From: an uncultured Erythrobacter sp.
GTDB lineage: Bacteria > Pseudomonadota > Alphaproteobacteria > Sphingomonadales > Sphingomonadaceae
DNA length: 64,000 nucleotides
Assembly: GCA_947493165.1 (NCBI GenBank)
Contig: CANLPY010000001.1
Span: 1,774,501 to 1,838,500 of the forward strand
Direction of reading: 5' to 3'
Below are positions 46,749 to 54,500 of the stretch, one piece after another (position 1 is the first letter of the stretch; each line of letters starts with the position of its first letter). The position numbers and the translations under genes were made by a program. The notes beneath the pieces were generated by a model, which was given only the letters and a program-made list of their open reading frames with translations, was not told where the DNA came from and made no database searches.

Positions 46749-46777
46749 GATATAAACGCGGTGCATGGCGTTGTCAT
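46749..46777 (-). promoter_or_regulatory. Promoter of the thrS leader
   Basis: On the minus strand ATGACA (46777-46772) and TATATC (46754-46749) are separated by 17 bases, close to the sigma-70 consensus. The A of the leader AUG (46741) is 8 bases past the -10, where transcription should start. Confidence 0.65.
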
Positions 46778-46826
46778 TAGCTGTGTTTGTGGACGCACCG
46801 CAGGGCAATTTCGGAAAGCAAGCACT

Positions 46827-46892
46827 CCATATTGGAAAGTTGGCTTGACATTAGAGCGAATCAATGACAAGTATGCTTTCCATAGTTGAAAG
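46827..46892 (+). promoter_or_regulatory. Paired operator-like repeats and promoter of the XRE module
   Basis: CCATATTGGAAAG (46827-46839) and CCATAGTTGAAAG (46880-46892) match at 11 of 13 positions, with starts 53 bp apart, close to five helical turns. The second copy lies in the dyad CTTTC-N7-GAAAG (46876-46892). A TTGACA (46845-46850) sits between them; the nearest -10-like element, TATGCT at 46872, is 21 bases on, longer than normal, and touches the second repeat. The likely binder is the XRE protein at the end of the operon (inference). Confidence 0.5.
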
Positions 46893-46904
46893 GGAGCTTT
46901 ACCA

Positions 46905-47081
46905 ATGACAATGCGAAACAAAGCGATTCTATGGGCAGTGATCATCATCACCACCGCGCTATTTCTGTCCGCAAGTGAACTTAGCTCTGGCGCGTCCTTT
47001 GGCGTCATCGGCGGGATGACCGGAGCGGCGCTTGGCATGCTCAACGGCGGCTGCAAGGCCGGCAGAAAGTGCCTGATGTGA
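46905..47081 (+). CDS. 58-residue membrane protein, first gene of the XRE module
   Basis: ATG at 46905 with AGGGAG at good spacing, stop TGA at 47079-47081. The product has a basic N-terminus, a hydrophobic helix (AILWAVIIITTALFLSA), a Gly-rich second hydrophobic segment (FGVIGGMTGAALGML) and a basic, Cys-containing tail (NGGCKAGRKCLM). It is too short for most gene finders. The stop overlaps the GTG start of the next gene (GTGA), so translation is coupled. I know no family. Confidence 0.6.
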   Translation: MTMRNKAILWAVIIITTALFLSASELSSGASFGVIGGMTGAALGMLNGGCKAGRKCLM

Positions 47082-47707
47082 ACGGCGCAACCGAAACAAA
47101 ACCGGGCGTGCTGGGCCGCGGACCGATATTCTGGGGCGGCTTGATGTTCCTGTCCTATGCGGCGCTAGGAGCACTGGCGATGATAGGCGCGATAGAAGGC
47201 ACTGCGTTGCTGATTCTGATGCTCGTTCCAATTGTCTTGATGGTTCCGCTGATGAAATCTGCTAACCGGCGCGTCGATGCAGGCGGGGAAAGCTGCATGG
47301 CCAAAGGTCAAGCGCAGATGCGCTACATGAAGCGGGTCGCCATTTCGACGTCCATCTACATGTTTGCCATGGGCGGCCTAGTATATACCGAGAATGCTGA
47401 TGACCTCGCTGAAATTTGGCGAGTTCTTGCAGCAATTCCGCCGGGACTTGCGATCATCGGGGTCTTCTGGGCAATCGGACGGCTTATCGTTGAAGAGCAG
47501 GATGAGTTCATCAGGATGCTCGTGGTCCGCCAATCGCTTATCGCAACGGCACTCGCATTAAGTGCAGCAACCATCTGGGGCTTCCTAGAAGTTGCTGACG
47601 CGGTCCCACATGCCGACGCATATTGGTGGGCGGTCTTATGGTTTGCTGGCCTGGCTGTCGGAGCTGCATCGAACCGCATCCAATATGGCACGTGGGGCGC
47701 GGTGTGA
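47078..47707 (+). CDS. Six-helix membrane protein of the XRE module
   Basis: A 209-residue protein, GTG start at 47078 overlapping the previous stop (a GTG at 47069 is the alternative). Predicted membrane helices fall at about 18-36, 41-60, 87-105, 115-137, 153-172 and 181-199. A conserved-looking cytoplasmic patch IVEEQDEFIRMLVVRQ (about 137-152) recalls the acidic motif in membrane proteins that accompany small XRE regulators (DUF2178-like), but I cannot assign the family. Function unknown. Confidence 0.7.
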   Translation: MNGATETKPGVLGRGPIFWGGLMFLSYAALGALAMIGAIEGTALLILMLVPIVLMVPLMKSANRRVDAGGESCMAKGQAQMRYMKRVAISTSIYMFAMGGLVYTENADDLAEIWRVLAAIPPGLAIIGVFWAIGRLIVEEQDEFIRMLVVRQSLIATALALSAATIWGFLEVADAVPHADAYWWAVLWFAGLAVGAASNRIQYGTWGAV

Positions 47708-47756
47708 ACCGCCACTCCACCTCACCTATATCTATCCCAACATCGGAAATTCCATC

Positions 47757-48155
47757 ATGAAAATGACCATTCAAAGGCTCGACTGGTTTCTTGTTGTACC
47801 GGCCATTGCGGCTGCAACGATGATCGCTGAAATTGATCCCCCTCGCCAAAGCTTCATTGCGGTTAGCCAATGGGAACAGGCTGCGATTATCGTTCCCGTG
47901 ACGCTGTTGATGAGCCTTCTGATTGCCATAGGATCAGCCATAGATCGGCGCTGTAGCGAAGAATATCTCTTCCAGCTGATGTCCAATGCAGCGCTGGTTG
48001 GGGTGGCGACCTCAATGCTTATTCACTTGCTATGGATCATCGGCATCAAGGTGTTTAATCTACCTGATATGGCCGCCGAAAACATGGTTGGTGTCACCAC
48101 CCTTTCGTGGATCGCGGCCTATTACTGGTTTCGCTTTAAAGGCATTAGCCAGTGA
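47757..48155 (+). CDS. Four-helix membrane protein of the XRE module
   Basis: A 132-residue protein with predicted helices at about 8-24, 42-60, 76-97 and 108-126, and an IDRRCSEEYLFQ loop between helices 2 and 3, again similar in position to the acidic patch of the preceding gene. The ATG at 47757 starts the compact form; the longer open frame overlaps the previous gene and is unlikely. Its TGA overlaps the GTG of the XRE regulator (GTGA). Function unknown. Confidence 0.7.
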   Translation: MKMTIQRLDWFLVVPAIAAATMIAEIDPPRQSFIAVSQWEQAAIIVPVTLLMSLLIAIGSAIDRRCSEEYLFQLMSNAALVGVATSMLIHLLWIIGIKVFNLPDMAAENMVGVTTLSWIAAYYWFRFKGISQ

Positions 48156-48343
48156 ACAATCGCCTCAAAGTGCTGCGCGCAGAGCGCGATTGGAGCCAGC
48201 AGGATCTGGGCGACAGGCTGGGCGTCTCACGCCAGTCAGTAAACGCGATTGAGAAGGGCCGCTACGATCCCTCGCTGCCGCTGGCCTTTAAGATCGCCGA
48301 TGTGTTTGAAATGCCGATTGAGGATATTTTCAGCCGCGACTAA
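48152..48343 (+). CDS. Small XRE/Cro-type transcriptional regulator
   Basis: A 63-residue protein consisting only of a helix-turn-helix: NRLKVLRAERDWSQQDLGDRLGVSRQSVNAIEKGRYDPSLPLAFKIADVF, ending MPIEDIFSRD. This is the compact XRE type usually found after membrane-protein genes. It begins with a GTG overlapping the preceding stop, so it is co-translated with the membrane proteins. It probably binds the repeats ahead of 46905 and thereby controls its own operon, and perhaps the divergent thrS leader promoter (inference). Confidence 0.92.
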   Translation: MNNRLKVLRAERDWSQQDLGDRLGVSRQSVNAIEKGRYDPSLPLAFKIADVFEMPIEDIFSRD

Positions 48344-48362
48344 ACCCCGGTCGCAGCAAAAG

Positions 48363-48402
48363 AAAAGGGGCTCTGTGCCATCTGGCAGGGAGCCCCTTTT
48401 TT
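48363..48402. terminator. Bidirectional terminator after the XRE module
   Basis: AAAAGGGGCT (48363-48372) pairs with AGCCCCTTTT (48391-48400), with an inner TGCCA/TGGCA stem. T-runs on both strands let it serve the XRE operon and the converging small membrane gene. Confidence 0.9.
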
Positions 48403-48422
48403 GATCGTATATCGGCCGCGGT

Positions 48423-48680
48423 TTAAGCGGTCTTCGGCTGCGGAATGCTCGCGACTGAACTGGTATCGTTTGCACCAGCGGTCTTTTTCTCCGCATCCTT
48501 GTCGAGAAATTTCTTCACCGCATAGCCGCCCACGCCGACTGCAATCATACCGGGAATGCTCATCCGGCTGATGATCATTGGCACTGCCGCGCCTATCATT
48601 GCGCCGGTCGTGCCGCCCATATTCTTTGATTGCTGCGCGAGTTTGCCGCCAACGAGGCCGCCGATAATTTTACCAAACAT
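48423..48680 (-). CDS. 85-residue glycine-rich membrane protein, probable general stress gene
   Basis: A small protein with Gly-zipper-like hydrophobic segments (FGKIIGGLVGGKLA; GAMIGAAVPMIISRM; GMIAVGVGGYAVKKFL) and a polar tail rich in Asp, Lys and Ser. I do not recognise a family. It has AAGGAG 6 bases before the ATG and, further up, an EcfG-type promoter. It is convergent with the XRE module through a shared terminator. The promoter predicts induction in the alphaproteobacterial general stress response. Confidence 0.72.
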   Translation of the reverse strand: MFGKIIGGLVGGKLAQQSKNMGGTTGAMIGAAVPMIISRMSIPGMIAVGVGGYAVKKFLDKDAEKKTAGANDTSSVASIPQPKTA

Positions 48681-48704
48681 TTCAATCTCCTTGTATGCCC
48701 ATCC

Positions 48705-48729
48705 AACGGGTCACCGGCCGACAAGTTCC
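48705..48729 (-). promoter_or_regulatory. EcfG-type general stress promoter
   Basis: On the minus strand GGAAC (48729-48725), 16 bases, then CGTT (48708-48705) match the EcfG consensus GGAAC-N16/17-CGTT exactly. The gene start is 25 bases downstream, with a Shine-Dalgarno between them. Confidence 0.72.
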
Positions 48730-48842
48730 GATTTTCATCGCGCGCAAGCCGCATCTGGCCGAACGCACTGCATCCCATTTCAATGCGAGGCGAAGCCGCA
48801 ATGCTGCGAGGTCTCACTTGCATTCGAACATCGCAAGCGGGC

Positions 48843-49589
48843 ATGACCACTCAGATGACTGATGTGCAATTTCACACAAACGAAGATGGCCTGCGCTTGG
48901 CCTACCGCCACACGCACGGCACTGGGCCGACGCTCGTTTTTCTTCCTGGCTATATGTCGGACATGGACGGCGGCAAGGCGACATCACTGTTTGCGCGCGC
49001 GCAGGATTTGGGCCGCGCATGCCTGCTGCTCGATTACTCAGGTTGCGGGCAAAGTGAGGGCGATTTTGCGGACGGAACCCTCAGCCGTTGGCGCGATGAG
49101 GTGCTCGCTCTGATTGACGCCTATGTTGATGGTGACGTGCTGCTGATCGGCTCAAGCATGGGAGGGTGGCTGATGCTGCTGGTCGGGGAGGCGCTAGGCG
49201 AGCGCATGGCAGGCATGATCGGCATCGCATCTGCGCCCGATTTCACCGCTTGGGGCTTTTCTGAGGAACAACGCGCGCAAATGGCATCAGGCGAAACACT
49301 CTACGAAGAGAACCCTTACGGCCCCGAACCCACGCCGACGCATCCCGGCTTTTACGCTGATGGTGAAACAAACAAGCGGCTGACAGGCGAAGAAATCGAC
49401 ATTTCCTGCCCGGTTCGCTTGCTGCACAGCCAGAGTGACAATGATGTCCCGTGGGAAATCAGCCTGAAGCTGTCCGCGGCGCTGCGTTCGGACAATATAC
49501 AGGTGACATTGGTCAAGGATGGCGATCACCGATTGTCCCGCGATAGTGATATCGCGCTGCTCAACGCTCAGGTCGATCACTTTTACTAG
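48843..49589 (+). CDS. Alpha/beta hydrolase
   Basis: A 248-residue serine hydrolase. PTLVFLPGYMSDMDGGKAT carries the oxyanion region, and the nucleophile elbow is GSSMGG with Ser105. DYSGCGQSEGDF follows the fold, and the acid/His pair is suggested by HSQSDNDVPWEI and KDGDHRLSR. Substrate unknown. The ATG at 48843 or 48855 is possible; the longer open frame from 48630 crosses the stress promoter of the divergent small gene. It is followed after 15 bases by a TPR gene, likely in one operon. Confidence 0.88.
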   Translation: MTTQMTDVQFHTNEDGLRLAYRHTHGTGPTLVFLPGYMSDMDGGKATSLFARAQDLGRACLLLDYSGCGQSEGDFADGTLSRWRDEVLALIDAYVDGDVLLIGSSMGGWLMLLVGEALGERMAGMIGIASAPDFTAWGFSEEQRAQMASGETLYEENPYGPEPTPTHPGFYADGETNKRLTGEEIDISCPVRLLHSQSDNDVPWEISLKLSAALRSDNIQVTLVKDGDHRLSRDSDIALLNAQVDHFY

Positions 49590-49604
49590 AGGCGAACACC
49601 AACC

Positions 49605-50462
49605 GTGTCCTTTTCCAGCGCGCTCATCATCATGCTACTGCAAGTCGGCCCTAACCCAAACGCGGGCGGGATCCCTGATGCGAGCGATGACCTGCGCGGC
49701 CGCCCACCGCGTGTATCCAATGAAATCGGCCCAGCACAGCCGACCGATTCGATCAGCATCTGGCTGGCTGATTGCCTCGATCAACTCGATAACGACCCGT
49801 CCCGCGCGCATACTTTGGCGCAAATTCGCCGCAACGACACCGAAGGCGCAGAGCGGATTGTGGCCAATCACTGCTTGGGCCTGGCCGCAACAGAATTAGG
49901 GCTTTGGGACGATGCCCGCACCGCGTTTCTGGCCGCGCGCGATGAGACCCCGGCTGATGAGCCGCGCGCCCGGTCACGCTTTGGCACGATGGCCGGCAAT
50001 GCCGCGCTGGGTCAGGGCATGTGGTCCGATGCGTTGAGCATCCTGCAACAGGCAAAGCGCGATGCTCGCGCCGCATCTGCGGGCACGCTCGAAGCGATTG
50101 CCGCCAGAGATGCAGCGCGCGCCTTGGTCGAAATCGACCAAGAGGAATCGGCCTTGCAGGAGCTTGAAGCGGCGACCAGTCTCAATCCTCAAAACAGCGA
50201 AGGCTGGCTGCTGACGGCGACTTTGCTGCGGCGCATGGAGCGGCTCACCGACGCCCAAAGCGCGATAGAGCGCGCTGCCGAAATCAGCCCACTTGACCCG
50301 CAAATTGGTCTGGAGGCCGGACTCATCGCGGTGCTTGATGGGCGCGAAGAAACCGCGCGCGCCAGCTGGCAATCGGTGATCGACACGCAGCCTGATAGTC
50401 CGCAGGCAAAGGCTGCTCGCGGCTATCTAGGTCAACTTGGCCCTGCTACACCGGCCCCATAA
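49605..50462 (+). CDS. Tetratricopeptide repeat protein
   Basis: A 285-residue protein, GTG start, with a weakly hydrophobic N-terminus that could be a signal peptide and then TPR-like helical pairs: GLAATELGLWDDARTAFLAA, GNAALGQGMWSDALSILQQA, ALVEIDQEESALQELEAATSLNPQ, LLTATLLRRMERLTDAQSAIERAAEISP, and GLIAVLDGREETARASWQSV. TPR proteins mediate protein contacts; no specific partner can be named. It ends 12 bases before the luciferase-like gene, suggesting co-transcription. Confidence 0.82.
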   Translation: MSFSSALIIMLLQVGPNPNAGGIPDASDDLRGRPPRVSNEIGPAQPTDSISIWLADCLDQLDNDPSRAHTLAQIRRNDTEGAERIVANHCLGLAATELGLWDDARTAFLAARDETPADEPRARSRFGTMAGNAALGQGMWSDALSILQQAKRDARAASAGTLEAIAARDAARALVEIDQEESALQELEAATSLNPQNSEGWLLTATLLRRMERLTDAQSAIERAAEISPLDPQIGLEAGLIAVLDGREETARASWQSVIDTQPDSPQAKAARGYLGQLGPATPAP

Positions 50463-50474
50463 AAGGGGTTCAAA

Positions 50475-51470
50475 ATGACCGAATTTTCCGTGCTCGATCT
50501 GGTCCCGGTCCGCGAAGGCGGAACCGTTGGAGAGGCTTTGGCGCAAGCAACCGAGCTGGCACAGGCGGCAGAGCAAGCCGGCTGCAAACGTTTTTGGGTG
50601 GCAGAACATCACGCGATGGATGGGATTGCTGGCGGGGCGACGTCCGTGGTGCTCGCACACATCGGCAATGCGACCAGCCATATTCGCATTGGCTCCGGCG
50701 GGATAATGCTGCCCAATCACACCCCGTTTCAGATTGCCGAGCAATTTGGCACTTTGGATGCGCTGTTCCCCGGCCGGATCGATCTGGGTCTAGGCCGCGC
50801 GCCGGGCGCTGGCCCCGAATTGCAGCGGGCTTTGCGCAAGAACCTGCATCAAGCCGCAGAATACTTTCCCAATGACGTGGCAGAACTGCGCGCGCTCCTT
50901 ACTGGCGATATCGACCTGCCGATTGCCGCAACACCGGGACTGGGGGCCGCTCCGCAAATGTGGATGCTCGGGTCCAGCCGGTTTGGCGCGCAGCTCGCCG
51001 CCAAACTTGGTCTTCCTTATGCCTTTGCGGCCCATTTCGCTCCCGATCATCTCGACAGCGCGCTGGAGGTTTACCGCCGCGACTTTCAACCCTCTGACGC
51101 GCTTGACCGCCCGCATGTCATGGTGGCGATGAATGTATTTGCAGCCGATAGCGAGGAAGAGGCGCGCTTGCTCGCCTCAAGCCAGCAACAAAGCTTTGTT
51201 CGCCTGCGATCCGGCAATCCGGGCAAGCTGCCGCCGCCCATTGCGGATTACACATCGGCCCTGCCAGCGCCCGCGCGGGCAATGCTTGATCACCTGGGAC
51301 AAGCCGCCGCCGTTGGCACGCCCGATCAAGTGCGCGCCGCTATCAGCGCCTTTGCCAAGCGCACCAAAGCGGATGAGATTTTGCTGTGCGGCGCAACCTA
51401 TGATCCGGCAGCGCGAATCCGCTCGCTGAATCTGACGCTACAAGCCTTTGAAAGCGAACCAGCTGAGTGA
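50475..51470 (+). CDS. LLM class flavin-dependent oxidoreductase
   Basis: A 331-residue luciferase-like TIM-barrel enzyme. FSVLDLVPVREGGTVGEALAQA, RFWVAEHHAMDGIAGG, RIGSGGIMLPNHTPFQIAEQFGTLDALFPGRIDLGLGRAPG and the C-terminal half match the MsnO8-like LLM subgroup. Such enzymes use reduced FMN from a partner. The substrate cannot be read from sequence. It is preceded by the TPR gene and followed, after 123 bases, by the NAD-GDH gene. Confidence 0.9.
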   Translation: MTEFSVLDLVPVREGGTVGEALAQATELAQAAEQAGCKRFWVAEHHAMDGIAGGATSVVLAHIGNATSHIRIGSGGIMLPNHTPFQIAEQFGTLDALFPGRIDLGLGRAPGAGPELQRALRKNLHQAAEYFPNDVAELRALLTGDIDLPIAATPGLGAAPQMWMLGSSRFGAQLAAKLGLPYAFAAHFAPDHLDSALEVYRRDFQPSDALDRPHVMVAMNVFAADSEEEARLLASSQQQSFVRLRSGNPGKLPPPIADYTSALPAPARAMLDHLGQAAAVGTPDQVRAAISAFAKRTKADEILLCGATYDPAARIRSLNLTLQAFESEPAE

Positions 51471-51593
51471 CGCGCCAGCATCGCAAAAATTCGTTCAGGC
51501 AGGTGCTAAACACGGGTTGCGCAAACGTATCCAACAGGCGTATCGGCGACGCATAAAAACGCTCAACGATAATAATATTTCACAGGAGCGATG

Positions 51594-54500
51594 ATGGTGG
51601 CGAAACCGTCCGCAGGAAAGACCCCGGCTAAACGTAGGAGCCGAGGAAACAAGCAATCCCCGCAATACAAGGCGCTGGCGAAGCGGCTGTCTGACGCGAT
51701 TTTGCCCGGTGATACACCGTTTGAGCCGGGTGTATTGTCCGAAGCGACAGAGTTTCTGCTCGCTGCGGCGCAAACGCGCGAGCCTGAACTTTCATCCCTT
51801 GTTCTCGAATCAGAGACCGAAGAACGCCGCATCCTGCGCATTGCTCTGATCAATGATGATATGCCGTTTTTGGTCGATTCGATTGCATCTGCCATCACGT
51901 CGCAAGGGGTTGCGATCAACCGGCTTGTCCACCCCATCGTCAAGGTTAAGCGCGACGCGAAAGGCAAACTCACCGATCTGGGCAGCGGCGATGCTTGCGA
52001 ATCGATGATTTACGTCGAAACTCCGCGTGTCGATGCGCGTCAGCGCCGCGCTTTGCTGGAAAAGCTGCGGGTAACCCTAGGCGATGTTCGCGCCGCCGTG
52101 AGCGATTGGCCAAAGGTGCAAGAGGCCATGCGCGCCGATATTGAGCGCACACAAGACCCAGAATTCACCGGCCTCTTAGAATGGCTCAATTCTGGAATGC
52201 TGACCCAGCTGGGCCATGTCACGCGCAAGCGCGATGGCAGCCAATCGGGCCTATTAGGCATTTGCCGTAAGAGCGCGCGTTCGCTGCTCGCCGATGCCAG
52301 CTATGACAAAGCGTTCAAATGGTTTGCCCACAAACGCCCTGATGGCCGCACGCGCGAAGTGCTGGTGATCAAATCCAACCACGTCGCCAATGTTCATCGC
52401 CGTGTCCCGGTTGATCTGTTCATCGTGCCAGTGCGAGAGAAGAACAAAGTCGTCGCGCTGTCTGTTCATGCTGGTGTGTGGACCAGCGCTGCGCTGGGCG
52501 CGCCGCCTGCGCAAGTGCCGCACCTGAAGGAAAATCTTGAAGCTCTGACCGATGAGCTGGGCTTTGATCCAGCCGGGCACAAAGGCAAAGCGCTGGCCCA
52601 TGCTTTCACCACGCTGCCAAACGATCTGCTGATCGCGTTCAACCGCGAGGATATTGGCCGGCTTGCAACCACGATGATGAGCCTGATCGACCGGCCACGC
52701 CCGCGTCTGGCGCTTGTCACATCACAATTGCAGCGCCACATATTTGCGTTTGTGTGGTTACCGCGCGATCTGCTTTCAACGCAGGTACGCTTACAAATCC
52801 GCGACAAGCTGCTGGAATTGCCGGGCGCTGAATTGCTCGATTGGAGCCTTGAAGTGGAAGGCGGCGCGCTCGCCATGCTGCAATTCGTGCTTGATGTGCG
52901 TGAGGCTAAAGGCGCACCAAATGAGGCGACGTTAGAAGCCGAACTGGAAGAGATGCTGCGCGGTTGGGGCGAAGGGGTCGAACGCGACTTGGCGGCAACC
53001 GAAGACCCAGCCCGAGCGGTGGCGATTGCCGCGCGCTATGCCGGGGCATTTTCGCCCGCCTATCGTCTGCGCTATGATACGGCAGAGGCCGCCAATGACA
53101 TCCGGCGCTTGCGCGCCCTCGCTAACAAAGATGCAGGCCCCGATGGCCCGGCGCGCGATGCCCGGCTGTACCGTCTGGACAAGGATGATGCCGAATTTCT
53201 GCGGCTCAAGATTTATCAACACGAAGGTGCGCTGCCGCTGTCTGATGCAGTCCCGGCGCTGGAAAATTTCGGCTTTCGCGTGATCAAGGAAATCCCAAGT
53301 GCGCTTAACAGCGGCGCGCTCGGAATGGTGCATGAATTCACGCTTTCTATGGGCGAAGGCGGCGATGCCGCTGCGCTTATCGAACGCGCCGATGTTGTCG
53401 AAGGGGCGATCGCCGCCGTACTGAATGGTGAGGCAGAGAACGACCCCTTCAACCGGCTGGTCATCAGCGCCGCGTTAAGCGCGCGTGAGGCCAATTGGCT
53501 GCGCGCCTTCTATCGCTATCTGCGCCAGACCGGCACGGGCTTCACCATCTACACTGTGGTCGATGCGCTGGCCGCCGCTGTGCCAGTGACCAAGGCGATG
53601 ATTGCGCTGTTTACCGCCAATCATGACCCTGATTTTTCTGGCAAGCGGCAAGATGCGGCGAAGTCGGCACAAAACGATTTCACCCGCGGCATCGCCAAGG
53701 TTTCTGCGATCAATGATGACCGTTTGCTGCGGCTCTATCATGCGGTGATTGGCGCCATCCTGCGCACCAATGCGTTTGCGCCTGCCGCCGGCGAAGCGCT
53801 CGCATTCAAAATCGCTTCTGCGCAGATTCCAGACTTGCCAAAGCCCGTTCCGTGGCGCGAAATCTTTGTCTATTCGCGCCGGGTCGAAGGCATTCACCTG
53901 CGCGCCGGAGCGATTGCCCGCGGCGGCCTGCGCTGGTCAGACAGGCGCGACGATTTCCGCACCGAAATCCTAGGCCTGATGAAGGCGCAGCGGGTGAAGA
54001 ACGCTGTCATCGTGCCGACGGGTGCAAAGGGCGGTTTCTACCCCAAGCAATTGCCATCGCCTGCCAAGGATCGTGATGCCTGGGCGGCAGAGGGTCAGGC
54101 CAGCTATGAAATCTTCATCCGCACCCTGCTGTCGATCACCGACAACATTGTGAATGACAAAGTGGTCCATCCCGATGCGGTCGTCGTGCATGACGGGGAA
54201 GATCCCTATTTCGTGGTTGCAGCAGACAAAGGCACGGCGCGCTTTTCCGATGTCGCCAATGGCATTGCGGAGAAGCAAAACTTCTGGCTCGACGATGCTT
54301 TCGCCAGCGGCGGCTCCAACGGTTATGACCACAAGGCGATGGGCATCACCGCGCGCGGCGCGTGGGTTTCCGTGCAGCGCCACTTCCTCGAAATGGGCGT
54401 GGACGTGCAAAGCGAAAGCGTGCGCGTCGCCGGTTGCGGCGATATGTCAGGCGATGTGTTCGGCAATGGCATGTTATTATCAAAGGCCATCAAACTGGTC

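Noticed and set aside
46742..47056. A 128-residue minus-strand ORF that includes the thrS leader
   Set aside because: The part upstream of 46741 crosses the promoter and is antisense to the XRE-module genes; only the last 23 codons make sense.
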